From assembly GCF_016901135.1 (NCBI RefSeq), contig NZ_JAFEVL010000042.1, positions 62,001 to 126,000 on the forward strand: 64,000 nt of DNA, written 5' to 3'. The notes below the pieces were generated by a model, which saw only the letters and a list, made by a program, of their open reading frames with translations, ran no database searches and was not told the origin of the DNA. How positions within the stretch are numbered: the stretch's first letter is position 1; each line of letters begins with the position of its first letter. Shown one piece after another: positions 1-9,298 of this stretch. This DNA comes from Martinezella lusitana (GTDB lineage Bacteria; Pseudomonadota; Alphaproteobacteria; Rhizobiales; Rhizobiaceae). Made by a program: the position numbers and the translations under genes.

Positions 1-2
1 GC

Positions 3-3000
3 ACCTTCAAACCGCTGGCCACCGTCAGTGCCCGCCTGATCGCAATCGGCGTGGTCATTGCGGTTTGGCTCGCCTATCTGCTGATCTCGAGGCTGCGCGC
101 CCGTAAGCGGGACAAGGCACTTGTGGACGGCATCAGCGACGATGCAGCAAGCCAGCAGGCCGAAGTCGGAGAGATCCATAGCCGCCTCAAGGAAGCTTTG
201 CTGCTGCTGCGTCGCATCAGCAAGAAGCGCTTCGGCTATATCTATGAGCTGCCCTGGTACGTCATATTCGGCGCTCCCGGCTCCGGAAAGACCACTGCGC
301 TCAGCAATTCGGGATTGAAGTTTCCGCTTGGCGACGCGCTTGGAAGCAATTCGGTGCAGGGTGTGGGCGGCACCCGCAACTGCAATTGGTGGTTCGCCGA
401 CGAGGCGATCCTCATCGATACGGCAGGCCGATATACGACCCAGGATGATCTGAACGGCGCATCGAAGGCAGGATGGGAGGGCTTCCTCGGTCTCTTGAGA
501 AAATACCGCCGGTCGCAGCCGATCAACGGCGCCCTCGTCACGCTCTCGATCGGCGACCTGCTCGGCCGCGATCATGAGGCGCAGCTCGACGAAGTGCGTT
601 CCATTCGCAAGCGGCTATCGGAGCTTGACGAATATCTGCAGGCGCGCGTGCCGGTCTATGTCATTCTGACCAAGGCCGATCTGTTGACCGGCTTCGTCGA
701 ATTTTTCGACGGACTTGCGAAGACCGATCGCGAACAGGTCTGGGGCACGACCTTCAATCTCGACGAAAGCTACAAGGGCGAAAAGCTGCCCGAACGCTTC
801 ATGGAAGAATTCGCGCTGCTGCAGCAGCGGGTCGATGCGATGCTGATCGAAAGACTGCAGCAGGAGCCGAATATCGAGGTTCGCGGCCGGATATTCCGCT
901 TCCCCGCGGAGCTTGCCTCGCTGGGCGAACGGTTGCAGGAAGTGCTGAGCGAGCTTTGCTCGTCCTCGAGCCTCGTCGAAGCGCCGCTGATGCGCGGCGT
1001 CTATTTCGCATCCGGGACGCAAGGCCGGGAGACAGCGCTTGCGGAAACGCCCCGCATGCGCCGCAGCTATTTCCTGTCGCGCCTCTTCAAGGAAGTCATC
1101 TTCGGCGAGGCGTCGTTGGTCGCGCGCGACAGGCGCTTGTCCGGCCGCCAAACGATGATCCGGCGCATCGCCTATGGCGCGGCAGCGCTCGCGCTCGCTA
1201 TCGTCTTCACCGGCTGGACGGCAACCTATTTTCAGAACTCGCGCGCCATTGCCGCCGCCGAGCGGCGCATCGACAATTACGAGAAGCTGGCGAACGGTAT
1301 TCCGGTGCGCGATGTCAACGACGCGGATTTCCTGCGGGTCCTGCCGGCTCTGGACAATCTGCGCGCCGTGACCGGCGGCTTTGACGAGGCAAGGGTCTGG
1401 CCGACGAGTTTCGGCCTCGACCAGGAGGACAAGATCGCCAGCCGCCAGCGTGGCGCCTATCAGCGTGCGTTGAATTCCCTCTTGCTGCCGCGCATGCTGG
1501 TGGAGCTTCAAAGGGAGCTCAAGCAGTCTCCTGATGTCCAGAAGACCTTCGACAGCTTGAAGCTCTACGGGATGCTCGGCGGACTGGGACCTGTCGATAA
1601 GGATTTCGTCTCGCAACAGGCGGAAGACATGTTTGCCGCGCTCTATCCAGGCGAAGGACGCGTCGCCACCCGGAAGGCTCTGGTCACGCATGTCGAGGCC
1701 TTGGCGGCCGGCAGCCTGCCGGCGATCGAACTCGACAATACGCTGATCGCCAAGGCACGCGACACCATCCGCCCACAGGGTCTCGCCGCGCGCACCTATG
1801 ACATTCTCGCCCACTCCCGTCAGGCACGCCAACTCGATCCATGGATTCCTGGGGACGCTTTGGGGCCGCTCGGCGCACAAGTCTTCCAGCGAAAGTCAAA
1901 AGCAGCGCTGCACGATGGCATGCCGGGAATTTTCACCGGCAAGGGCTATCGCACCGTCGTGCTGCCGAGTGTCGAAACAGCGGCGTCAGAAGCGCTTAGG
2001 GAACAATGGGTGCGCGGCGACAACAGCAACCCGACCGGAATGACCGCGGATGCCATCGCGCAGGCGGCATTGCAGCTTTATTTCGATACGTTCCAGCAGC
2101 GATGGTCGACGCTTCTTGCCGATCTGCAGGTGCGGCCGGCAAACAGTCTCGCCGATGCGACCGAGACGGCGAGGATACTGGCGGCCAATCCCAGCCCAGT
2201 CGAGATGGTGCTGAAATCCATCGCGACTGCAACGGATCTACGCCCAACGGCAGGAACGGAGGTCGCGTCGCTTGATGATGTTCCGGACGCCGCCCTCGCC
2301 TCGGTCGCAACCAGCGTCGCCAATACGCCCGATCCCTATGGACCATTGCGTGCGGCCCTCGAAGTGAACAGCAACAATACGCAGGCCGCCTCGCAGAACG
2401 AAAAGACGGATGGGAGTAGCGATAAGCCTCACTCCCAGATCCAGAACCTTCAACCCATTTTGCAGAATATCTATAGCCAGCTGTCGCGTGCCGCCACATC
2501 GACGGCGGAGGTCGCGCGTGTCTTCGACGCCGGTGGCCAGCTTGCCAACGCCAATCAGGACCTGCTGCAGCAGGCACGCGGCTTGCCGGCGCCGGCGGAC
2601 GCATGGATGGTCGCGGTTGCCGCCGATATCGGATCGCTGGCGGTCAAGACGGCTCGCGCGCGCATCAACGATCTTTGGGCCACCGAAGGTGCGGATCTTT
2701 GCGCCCGCATCGTCACCGGTCGCTACCCTTTCGACCGAACATCCGGCCAGGATATCGCCATGGCGGATTTCGTTCGCCTCTTCGGCCCTCAAGGCCTCTT
2801 CCAAACCTTCTTCAAGAACCGGCTGGACGTCTTCATCGATACCAGCGCGCAGCCATGGGGTTGGCGAGGCACCTTCGGCGGCGACAGCATTCCGAGCCAG
2901 GCGATCGCGCAATTCGAAAATGCCAACAAGATCGAACGCGCCTTTTTCCCCGCCGGCAGTGAGAAGCCCGCGATTTCCATCAACGTGAAGCCGGTATCGC

Positions 3001-3350
3001 TGTCGGATTCGGCCAATGCTGTCATGATGGAGATCGAGGGCGAGCGCGTCGTCTATTTCCATGGGCCGATACAATCGAAATCAATCGGCTGGCCGGCTGC
3101 GGGCGCCGACAATCAATCCCGGATCGCATTTCTGCCCGGCGGCTGGCAGGAGGCCATGACGCAAGGCGGCGATTGGTCTCCTTTCCGCCTCTTCGACGCC
3201 GCGAAAGTCACGGTCGAAGGGCCGGATCTTTTCCGGGCCCGCTTCGAAGACAGCGGCCGAACAGCTGAATTCGATGTGCAGTTCGGTTCGGTGCTCAACC
3301 CGTTCCGGCTGCAGGCATTGTCCGATTTCAGCTGCCCGGCGCAATTTTGA
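3..3350 (+). CDS. tssM: Type VI secretion inner-membrane protein TssM (IcmF family), 5'-truncated by window edge
   Basis: TssM anchors the type VI secretion baseplate in the inner membrane with TssL and spans the periplasm to TssJ. The reading frame is already open at base 3, so the true start lies left of the window. The first in-frame GTG is at 51, and the residues before it look like part of the first membrane segment. Numbering from that GTG, a Walker A motif GAPGSGKT is at 74-81 and a Walker B-like LIDTAGRY at 121-128. A further membrane segment is near 380-395 (IVFTGWTATYF), followed by the large periplasmic region. The C-terminal part (about 960-1090) resembles the IcmF C-terminal beta domain. 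The downstream TagF-PppA gene begins at or just after this stop. tssM followed by tagF-pppA and ppkA is the order I recall from Agrobacterium imp operons. Confidence 0.95.
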   Translation, partial: TFKPLATVSARLIAIGVVIAVWLAYLLISRLRARKRDKALVDGISDDAASQQAEVGEIHSRLKEALLLLRRISKKRFGYIYELPWYVIFGAPGSGKTTALSNSGLKFPLGDALGSNSVQGVGGTRNCNWWFADEAILIDTAGRYTTQDDLNGASKAGWEGFLGLLRKYRRSQPINGALVTLSIGDLLGRDHEAQLDEVRSIRKRLSELDEYLQARVPVYVILTKADLLTGFVEFFDGLAKTDREQVWGTTFNLDESYKGEKLPERFMEEFALLQQRVDAMLIERLQQEPNIEVRGRIFRFPAELASLGERLQEVLSELCSSSSLVEAPLMRGVYFASGTQGRETALAETPRMRRSYFLSRLFKEVIFGEASLVARDRRLSGRQTMIRRIAYGAAALALAIVFTGWTATYFQNSRAIAAAERRIDNYEKLANGIPVRDVNDADFLRVLPALDNLRAVTGGFDEARVWPTSFGLDQEDKIASRQRGAYQRALNSLLLPRMLVELQRELKQSPDVQKTFDSLKLYGMLGGLGPVDKDFVSQQAEDMFAALYPGEGRVATRKALVTHVEALAAGSLPAIELDNTLIAKARDTIRPQGLAARTYDILAHSRQARQLDPWIPGDALGPLGAQVFQRKSKAALHDGMPGIFTGKGYRTVVLPSVETAASEALREQWVRGDNSNPTGMTADAIAQAALQLYFDTFQQRWSTLLADLQVRPANSLADATETARILAANPSPVEMVLKSIATATDLRPTAGTEVASLDDVPDAALASVATSVANTPDPYGPLRAALEVNSNNTQAASQNEKTDGSSDKPHSQIQNLQPILQNIYSQLSRAATSTAEVARVFDAGGQLANANQDLLQQARGLPAPADAWMVAVAADIGSLAVKTARARINDLWATEGADLCARIVTGRYPFDRTSGQDIAMADFVRLFGPQGLFQTFFKNRLDVFIDTSAQPWGWRGTFGGDSIPSQAIAQFENANKIERAFFPAGSEKPAISINVKPVSLSDSANAVMMEIEGERVVYFHGPIQSKSIGWPAAGADNQSRIAFLPGGWQEAMTQGGDWSPFRLFDAAKVTVEGPDLFRARFEDSGRTAEFDVQFGSVLNPFRLQALSDFSCPAQF

Positions 3351-3361
3351 CGGTCCGGTCG

Positions 3362-4747
3362 ATGAACGAGCATCTCGCCCGCACCCAATCGCCGACCCAA
3401 GCCGACGCGATCGGCTTCTTCGGCAAATTGCCGACGCATGGCGATTTCGTTTCTTCCGCGCTTGGCTTGCGCTTGCAAGGCGAGCTCGACCAATGGATCC
3501 GAGGTGGCCTGATCGCGCTCGAGGCTGCGTTGGCAACAGAATGGCGACGGCTGTTTCATGCCACAGCAGCCTGGCGCTTCGTCGTCGGTAGCGGCATTTG
3601 GGCACCCGGGGTTGTTGCCGGCGTGCTCCTGCCGAGCCGCGACCGTGTCGGGCGGAGTTTTCCGCTTGTTATCGCAGCGCAATTGCAGAGATTTTCCGGA
3701 CAGCTTCGCGATCTCTGCGAAGACGACAGCTGGTTTACCGCCGCCGAAGCGCTGGCCGAAACCTCCGAAAAATCGGACTTCGAGATGCAGCGCTTTATCG
3801 AAGGGATAAAGCGACTGCGACTGCCGCTTGCCGATAGCCGCTCAAACACGCAACAATCCGCCACAGCGAGCGATGCGCCCCTGCCCGCTTCGCTCTGGTG
3901 GCGCATCAATCCCGGCACGCGTCACGGCAAGGGATTTCGCACCATGGCGGCGCCGACGGTTGAGGATTTTGTCAAACTCGTCACCACGGAAAATATCAAG
4001 ACGCCACGGCCTTCGGAACCGCCGGCACGGCCCGTCGTGGCTGTTGCGATCGAGGCGGTAGACTCCGTGGCGACACCCCAATCCGAGTTGACGATGGAAC
4101 GCAGCCATGCCAGCCATCCGGGAACGCGGTTGTCGCTCAATGCCGACGCCCTCCTCGTCTGCGACAGGCCGCGCATCTTCGCGATTGCCGACGGAATGGG
4201 CGACGGCATCGGCGCCATCGAGGCGGCACGCATCGCGACCCAGATACTCGCCGGCATTCCCGAGCGCGAGGCGTTACAGACATTGGTCCAGGATGTGAGA
4301 AGCAAGCTCAGCCACGCGCACGCCATCCTGCGCGCGAAAGGGACGAACGGAGAGCGAGAGCCACCCGTTGCCAGCATTGTCGTCGCGGCATTGTTCGACG
4401 GCAGATTTGCAGCCATATGGGCAGGAGACACGCGCTGCTATCTGCTGCGTGACGGCATGATGCGGCTCCTCACCCGCGATCACCTCGACATCGGGATGCG
4501 ACGCATGCTCGGTCGCGGTTTAGGCTTGAGGGAACAGTTCGCCTCGGACATCGTCATCGACGACCTTCAACGCGGTGATCGGCTGCTGCTTGCCAGCGGC
4601 CCGCTTTCACGCACGCTCACGGATCGGGTGATCGCCGAGATATTGATCGATACTCCGATAGATCAGGCTGCCGATGCCCTGGTTCAGGAGGCGCTCATCG
4701 CCAACTGCCGCGAGAATGTCAGCGCCATCGTCATCGGCGCGACATGA
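3362..4747 (+). CDS. tagF-pppA: TagF-PppA fusion: type VI secretion regulator with PP2C-type phosphatase domain
   Basis: The N-terminal domain (about residues 10-150) is TagF/ImpM-like (GFFGKLPTHGDF, then LWWRINPG near 180). The C-terminal domain (about 240-460) is a PP2C-family Ser/Thr phosphatase with the metal-binding IADGMGDG loop near 275, a WAGDTR strand and a TRDH segment. In agrobacteria this fusion is known as a negative post-translational regulator of type VI secretion, with the phosphatase opposing PpkA. The ATG at 3362 is chosen. A TTG at 3347 overlapping the tssM stop is an alternative. The stop overlaps the next start by four bases (ATGA), so it is translationally coupled to the kinase. 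Confidence 0.92.
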   Translation: MNEHLARTQSPTQADAIGFFGKLPTHGDFVSSALGLRLQGELDQWIRGGLIALEAALATEWRRLFHATAAWRFVVGSGIWAPGVVAGVLLPSRDRVGRSFPLVIAAQLQRFSGQLRDLCEDDSWFTAAEALAETSEKSDFEMQRFIEGIKRLRLPLADSRSNTQQSATASDAPLPASLWWRINPGTRHGKGFRTMAAPTVEDFVKLVTTENIKTPRPSEPPARPVVAVAIEAVDSVATPQSELTMERSHASHPGTRLSLNADALLVCDRPRIFAIADGMGDGIGAIEAARIATQILAGIPEREALQTLVQDVRSKLSHAHAILRAKGTNGEREPPVASIVVAALFDGRFAAIWAGDTRCYLLRDGMMRLLTRDHLDIGMRRMLGRGLGLREQFASDIVIDDLQRGDRLLLASGPLSRTLTDRVIAEILIDTPIDQAADALVQEALIANCRENVSAIVIGAT

Positions 4748-5655
4748 CACGGGAACCAGATTCTAAGGATATGAGAGAGATCGCGGCGAGCTTTGCCGGG
4801 CTGCTGCGTCTCCTGACACATGACGGCGAGGTCGAGCGACCGGCAGACATTCGCGATCTTCTGGTCGACCGCCTGCGCGATGCGCTCGACCGGCGTGTGC
4901 CATCCATACCCGACGGAGAGCCGACTTTCGTCGCAGGCACCTTTCTCGTCGAAGCGGTCATCCATTCTCATGAGCTCACGGAGATCACTCGTCTGCGCCA
5001 CCGTGATCTCGGTACATCGCACGCGCTGAAGACCATCAGCGCCGATCGAGCCAATGAGGCGGTAACCAAAGCCATGTTGCTGCGGGAAGCGCGCATCGGC
5101 ATGACGCTGCGTCATCCCAATCTCGTTGCGTTTCAACTCGCCATACGATTGGCCGACGGGCGGCCCGCGATCATCATGGAATGGGCGGGGCCATCGTTGT
5201 CGCAACGATTGGCGGCGGGGCCTATGTCTTCTGCTGACATCAGGCGGTCAATGAAGTCGCTGCTTCTCGGGCTGGATGCTATACATGCGGCCGGTTATGT
5301 CCATGGCGATATTTCTCCCGCCAATCTGCTCATATGCGACGATGATTTCGAGCGATTGAAGATTGCCGATTTCGGCACGGCATTGGAACATGGCGCGCGC
5401 TACGACGATCTCGATATTGCCAAGGTGGCAACGCCGGGCTTCACCGCGCCGGAAATCTATCGAGGCGAAGCCGTCGATCCTCGTGCCGATCTTTATTCGG
5501 CGGGCTGCGTGCTGAGTATGCTTCTTGCACATTGCAGCGACACGGAAGACGCCGTGGCCCGGCTGAAGACTGCCGCCACAGACCTGATGGATCACTCTCC
5601 GTCCAAGAGGCCGCCAAATGCCGTGGCGGCTCTTGAGCTCATAACTGAAAACTAG
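4744..5655 (+). CDS. ppkA: PpkA-like serine/threonine protein kinase of the type VI cluster
   Basis: Cytoplasmic Hanks-type kinase of 303 residues. Visible are the ATP-anchoring Lys near 96 (HALKTI), the catalytic loop HGDISPAN at 187-194, the DFG metal motif at 209-211 and an APE-like APEIYRG near 235. The glycine-rich loop is poorly conserved. No membrane segment or extracytoplasmic sensor domain is present, unlike long PpkA proteins of Pseudomonas, so this matches the short rhizobial form. It overlaps tagF-pppA by four bases and is likely the last gene of the operon. Known family role: threonine phosphorylation of a type VI component (Fha or TssL) to activate assembly. The actual target here is not visible. 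Confidence 0.88.
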   Translation: MTREPDSKDMREIAASFAGLLRLLTHDGEVERPADIRDLLVDRLRDALDRRVPSIPDGEPTFVAGTFLVEAVIHSHELTEITRLRHRDLGTSHALKTISADRANEAVTKAMLLREARIGMTLRHPNLVAFQLAIRLADGRPAIIMEWAGPSLSQRLAAGPMSSADIRRSMKSLLLGLDAIHAAGYVHGDISPANLLICDDDFERLKIADFGTALEHGARYDDLDIAKVATPGFTAPEIYRGEAVDPRADLYSAGCVLSMLLAHCSDTEDAVARLKTAATDLMDHSPSKRPPNAVAALELITEN

Positions 5656-5666
5656 CCCGGAACTCT

Positions 5667-6809
5667 TCAGTTAGCCGCGGAGCTGCCCGGTTGTGGAGCG
5701 GCGGCCGTTGGCACGCTCTTCTGATAGACGGTCAGCAACTTGGCGGCGTCGACCATCCCAGCGTTGCTGGCATAAAGCGTGTCGCCGTCCTGCATCTTGA
5801 ACTGCTGCATCAGGACGAAATTCGAGACGTCTTTGAGGTTGACGCCGTAGATGACAGGCTTGATCGAAACCACGGTCGGCACACTCGCTCCCTTTGCCAG
5901 CGGGGCAGCGGCTTGCGTGTAGATCTTCTGATTGCGGAAGAGGTAGAAGTTCCGCGAGTCGGCGCGGTCGTCGAGCAAGCCGCCGGCGCGGGCAAGCGCC
6001 TGGGCCAGTGTCGTCTTGCCCGGTTCCAGCGGAAACTCGCCGACGCTCTTGAAGGCGCCGAGCGCCGTGAAGCTCTGCGATGTGCCGTCGACGAAGATCT
6101 GATCGCCGGGCAGCAGGCGCACATTCTGTTTATCGTCCTGCAGAACCCGATCCAGCGGTGCAGTCGCGCGCTGCGATCCGCGTGTCAGCGTAACGTTCGT
6201 GTCGCTCGGCGCGGAAGAAGCCCCGCCCGCAAGGGCAAGAACATCAAGCACGCGTTCCTTGCGCGCCGTCAGCGGAAAACGTCCGGCAGAGCGAACCTTG
6301 CCATCGACCGTAACGGCGCTGGAAGGCTTGTCGACCACGGTCACCACGGCCTGCGGATTGACGGACGAGCCCTTGAGAGCCGTGACGATCTGCGACTGCA
6401 GGCCCTCCGGCGTCGAATCGATCACCCGCTGTTTGCCGACATAGGGCATGGTGACGAAACCGCGCGAATCGACGGTGAAGCGACCGAGATTGAGCGACTT
6501 GCTCTGGGTGGTGGACAGCAATCCATCCTCGCCGGTGTCAAGCACGGTCACGTCGATGACGTCACCGGGGCGAAGCCGAGCGTCTGAAAAGCCACCTGAG
6601 CGAAGCCGCGCAAGCCCTTGATCGGAAGGCGCATAAGACGGGGCAACGACCTGTCCGCCCATCGGGGCGTTGGCCAGCGGAACGACCGGAATCCTCTCGT
6701 TCGTATGCGGCATCGTCGCATTGCGTATGTTGCCGGCGCTTGGTCCATCGGACGGCCTTGCACAGGCGCTGAGGACAACCAAGGGTAATATCGCCGCCAA
6801 TTTCCGCAT
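5667..6809 (-). CDS. Wza/ExoF-type polysaccharide export lipoprotein with SLBB domains
   Basis: Outer-membrane polysaccharide export protein of 380 residues. The start at 6809 is fixed by a strong AAGGAGG site at 6816-6822. A longer upstream frame has no comparable site. An N-terminal lipoprotein signal ends at the lipobox LSAC (Cys16). The poly-export domain (about 75-165, RLRPGDVIDVTV) is followed by two SLBB-like beta domains (SAGRFPLTARKERVLDVLALAGG and VGEFPLEPGKTTLAQALARAGG). No Wzc kinase or polymerase is adjacent, so it may serve a distant locus or the 51-64 kb locus. It converges on ppkA with an 11-base gap. Confidence 0.88.
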   Translation of the reverse strand: MRKLAAILPLVVLSACARPSDGPSAGNIRNATMPHTNERIPVVPLANAPMGGQVVAPSYAPSDQGLARLRSGGFSDARLRPGDVIDVTVLDTGEDGLLSTTQSKSLNLGRFTVDSRGFVTMPYVGKQRVIDSTPEGLQSQIVTALKGSSVNPQAVVTVVDKPSSAVTVDGKVRSAGRFPLTARKERVLDVLALAGGASSAPSDTNVTLTRGSQRATAPLDRVLQDDKQNVRLLPGDQIFVDGTSQSFTALGAFKSVGEFPLEPGKTTLAQALARAGGLLDDRADSRNFYLFRNQKIYTQAAAPLAKGASVPTVVSIKPVIYGVNLKDVSNFVLMQQFKMQDGDTLYASNAGMVDAAKLLTVYQKSVPTAAAPQPGSSAAN

Positions 6810-7496
6810 TCCCGAGCCTCCTTCGGATGTTACAGGCATGGCAGAAATATCAACCATAAGGCGGGAGGCAATATGCGAGCCTAATAAATAATGAATTGTG
6901 ACAGTCTGGTTGTTTACCAATGTGTCCAATTCGCAACCGATCATCATCTTTGCCCCCTCCGCGTGGTCTTAATGGCAGCTGCCGCATCGGGTTTTGAGGC
7001 TGAAATGCTTGAGAGAAACGAATCAGCGAGTGCCGGCATGAATGTCGCCGGTGAACGAGCGCGCGAATTGACGGGGCGCCCATGTGGGGTCCTCCCTAGA
7101 TACCCGTTTCATTCGGGTGCCGACATTTCCACAGCGGAAGATGACAATTCAAAAGGTGGATTCTACTAGCTATAGGCGCTATCATTGATAGGTATATTCC
7201 CGGCCTGATAGCATTGGCGATCATGCAACGATCAGCTTGTCTTTCGATGCAATCAGAGCTCTCCATAGTTGTTAAAAGATATACGACCATCATTGCAGGC
7301 GCACACCTCAGCAACGTGCCCTGCACCAAAGACAAAACTGTTTTCTAGGTGGCCCACATCTTACCTGCTAAACTGAGACGCCATCAGCCAGAAAGCTTTC
7401 ATTCCAGGGGGCAATACCATCCTTTACAGAATGAGCTGCGCTTCCACGAAATGCGGCACTCGTTCCAATCTCATCGTTCCGTTTTTTGGAAGTCTG
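6810..7496. other. Long non-coding interval left of the type I secretion island
   Basis: About 690 bases without a convincing gene. Short open frames on both strands have atypical composition and no usable ribosome site. The leftmost part holds the leader of the Wza-like lipoprotein gene. Bases 7311-7460 are a degenerate copy of a segment also found at 22377-22526, annotated separately. Confidence 0.6.
7311..7460. repeat. Degenerate direct repeat, copy A (left flank of type I island)
   Basis: By eye this about 150-base segment aligns with 22377-22526 in the same orientation, at roughly 70-75% identity with a few small indels. The best stretch contains AAGCTTTCATTCCA followed, after a short gap, by CAGAATGAGCTGCGC. 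On the minus strand, copy B is open where copy A carries a stop (after VEAQLIL) and frame changes. Both may therefore be remnants of one mobile or duplicated gene. No terminal inverted repeats were recognised. Confidence 0.6.
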
Positions 7497-9281
7497 CTAC
7501 TGCCGTTCAAGCTGGACTAACTCACCTCTGGCACCATCATATTCCATGAAAGTGGTTGGGCAGGAAAACACGGCAGCTTTGAACTTTTGACGCGCGTTGG
7601 CAATCTCTCCGCGCAAGAGATGCCATTCACCGACGTAGAATATAGCCTCACATAGACTATCGTTGGTGGTCGCTTTGGCTGCAACTTCGTCGGGGCCTAG
7701 TTCCCCGAGGAAGAGCTGGTAAACCGGGTAGGGCCATTTGCTTTGATCCAGCTTGCCAGCCTCGACACGAAGGTCAGTTGCCGCCCGACTGTCATTACCC
7801 CGTGTCTGGGCGAGGAAGCGCCATAGGTGATAATAGGGTGCGGCTCCCTTGTTCAGCGCTACCCTTGCTTCGAAGTCTTCCGCCGCCAGCTGATACTGCC
7901 CCTGAAAATATTGTGCGAAAGGGTCGGCAAGGTAGGCTGTGCGCAGATGGCCGATGGGCCAGATCGATCCGATAGCGATTGCTGCAAACGCAATGCTGCC
8001 CACGAGCGCCGCCATATCGAAGCGAGGGTGTAAGCGGTTTATTGGCCATGCCTTCAGCAAGACGAGTGAGACCGCGCCGCCGGAGATTGCACCACCGAGA
8101 TGGGCGGCATAGTCGATATGCATTCCATCGGCTGTTTGGCCGACAAGGGGAAGCAGCGATGGAACGAGTATCTGGACTGCTCCTATTCTCAAAAACGTTG
8201 GCAACGGGCCTGATCGAAAATGAAAGCTTGTCACTATGACAGCAGCAAACAGGCCGATAATTCCGCCGGATGCCCCGACGCCGACCACGTTGGCAGGGTC
8301 CATCAGGAGCGATCCAACAGAGCCACCAAGCGCGCTAACGCAGAAAAGAGCGGCAAACCAGCGCCAGCCAATCAACCGCTCAAGCAGGATGCCGCCCCGC
8401 CACAGAGCGAAGCAATTGAAGGCGAGATGGATGATGCTGCCGTGCAGCATGGCAGCCGTCACCAGCCGCCACCATTCGCCATATTGCAGAATTCTTTCAC
8501 GGAATGTCCCGCCGAGCACCAACAGAGTCTGAGTGCTTGGCGCGTAGTCCTTTGGCGGAACGACACCGAAGTAAAGCTCTCCAACGTAGACGCCAGTCAG
8601 AATCGCGATGAGAGCGTAGGTAAAGATCGGGCGCCCCTGAAGGTTAAAGACCGGCCTCGCATCGTCTTTAACCTCAGCGGCTACGGCGAGGCCATCGTTT
8701 GCCATCGCCTGCTGCTCACGATCCTTAGCGAGAAATTCGAGGCATCGATTATGGATCCAGTCTGGATCTGCTCGCAGCAACCTCAGGGAGATAACGGCTG
8801 GGGTTGCTTGCCCTTGCAATGCCCTGGGCAACCAGCGCACCGGTCCGCGCCTCGTCAAGGTTCGTGCCATAGCCGGATCCAGATGGACATACATGTGATC
8901 GGCACGTTTACGTTGATATCTTCGGATATCACCAACAGATCGCCAAGGTATCGTTTCGTCGAAATAGGTTTCGGCGTAAATTCCGTCCTGGGATATGACA
9001 AGCCCCGGCTTGTCCCGAATCGCCTTGACCATCAGGGCGAGCCCAAGAAGGCTGATAAGGGCTGCAAGTGGCCAACAGAAAATTGCGCTCAGGTGTGGGT
9101 GCCCAGGCCTATCGGGTAGAAAGGGGCCACCAGCAATAGCGGCCGCAATGACCTGTGCCATAAAGGCTAGCCATAACAGCCTACTCTTATCGTATGCGAA
9201 TTCCAATTTCCGCGGCACTTGTGTGTCCATAACGAAACTCTCAAACGAAATTCTGTCTTGGTCGGGCATCCTCGGTGACAT
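7497..9281 (-). CDS. Rhomboid-family intramembrane serine protease with N-terminal membrane/PH-like and C-terminal helical-repeat extensions
   Basis: 594 residues. Two N-terminal membrane helices (about 35-50, 68-88) precede a soluble beta-rich segment (95-185, IPWRSVGDIRRY). The rhomboid core (about 215-440) has the WWR motif at 270-272, HxxxN (H285, N289), the nucleophile Ser338 in GASGG (336-340) and the catalytic His394 in YAAHLGG. All residues needed for activity are present. The C-terminal 130 residues look like TPR-type helices (YFQGQYQLAAEDFEARVALN, then IANARQKFKAAVF). The ATG at 9281 follows GAGGAG with a short two-base spacer; Met5 or Met18 are alternatives. It lies 17 bases after the HlyD-family gene, so it is the last gene of the type I operon. 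A role in trimming or releasing the secreted giant protein is inference. Confidence 0.87.
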   Translation of the reverse strand: MSPRMPDQDRISFESFVMDTQVPRKLEFAYDKSRLLWLAFMAQVIAAAIAGGPFLPDRPGHPHLSAIFCWPLAALISLLGLALMVKAIRDKPGLVISQDGIYAETYFDETIPWRSVGDIRRYQRKRADHMYVHLDPAMARTLTRRGPVRWLPRALQGQATPAVISLRLLRADPDWIHNRCLEFLAKDREQQAMANDGLAVAAEVKDDARPVFNLQGRPIFTYALIAILTGVYVGELYFGVVPPKDYAPSTQTLLVLGGTFRERILQYGEWWRLVTAAMLHGSIIHLAFNCFALWRGGILLERLIGWRWFAALFCVSALGGSVGSLLMDPANVVGVGASGGIIGLFAAVIVTSFHFRSGPLPTFLRIGAVQILVPSLLPLVGQTADGMHIDYAAHLGGAISGGAVSLVLLKAWPINRLHPRFDMAALVGSIAFAAIAIGSIWPIGHLRTAYLADPFAQYFQGQYQLAAEDFEARVALNKGAAPYYHLWRFLAQTRGNDSRAATDLRVEAGKLDQSKWPYPVYQLFLGELGPDEVAAKATTNDSLCEAIFYVGEWHLLRGEIANARQKFKAAVFSCPTTFMEYDGARGELVQLERQ

Positions 9282-9298
9282 AGCTCCTCAAAAGCGCT

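Noticed and set aside
615..3074. Antisense frames of 421 and 278 codons within tssM
   Set aside because: Shadow frames of a GC-rich gene; the plus strand encodes a clear TssM.
6891..7335. Short open frames of 92 and 79 codons on opposite strands in the left intergenic region
   Set aside because: No ribosome site and no recognisable protein features.
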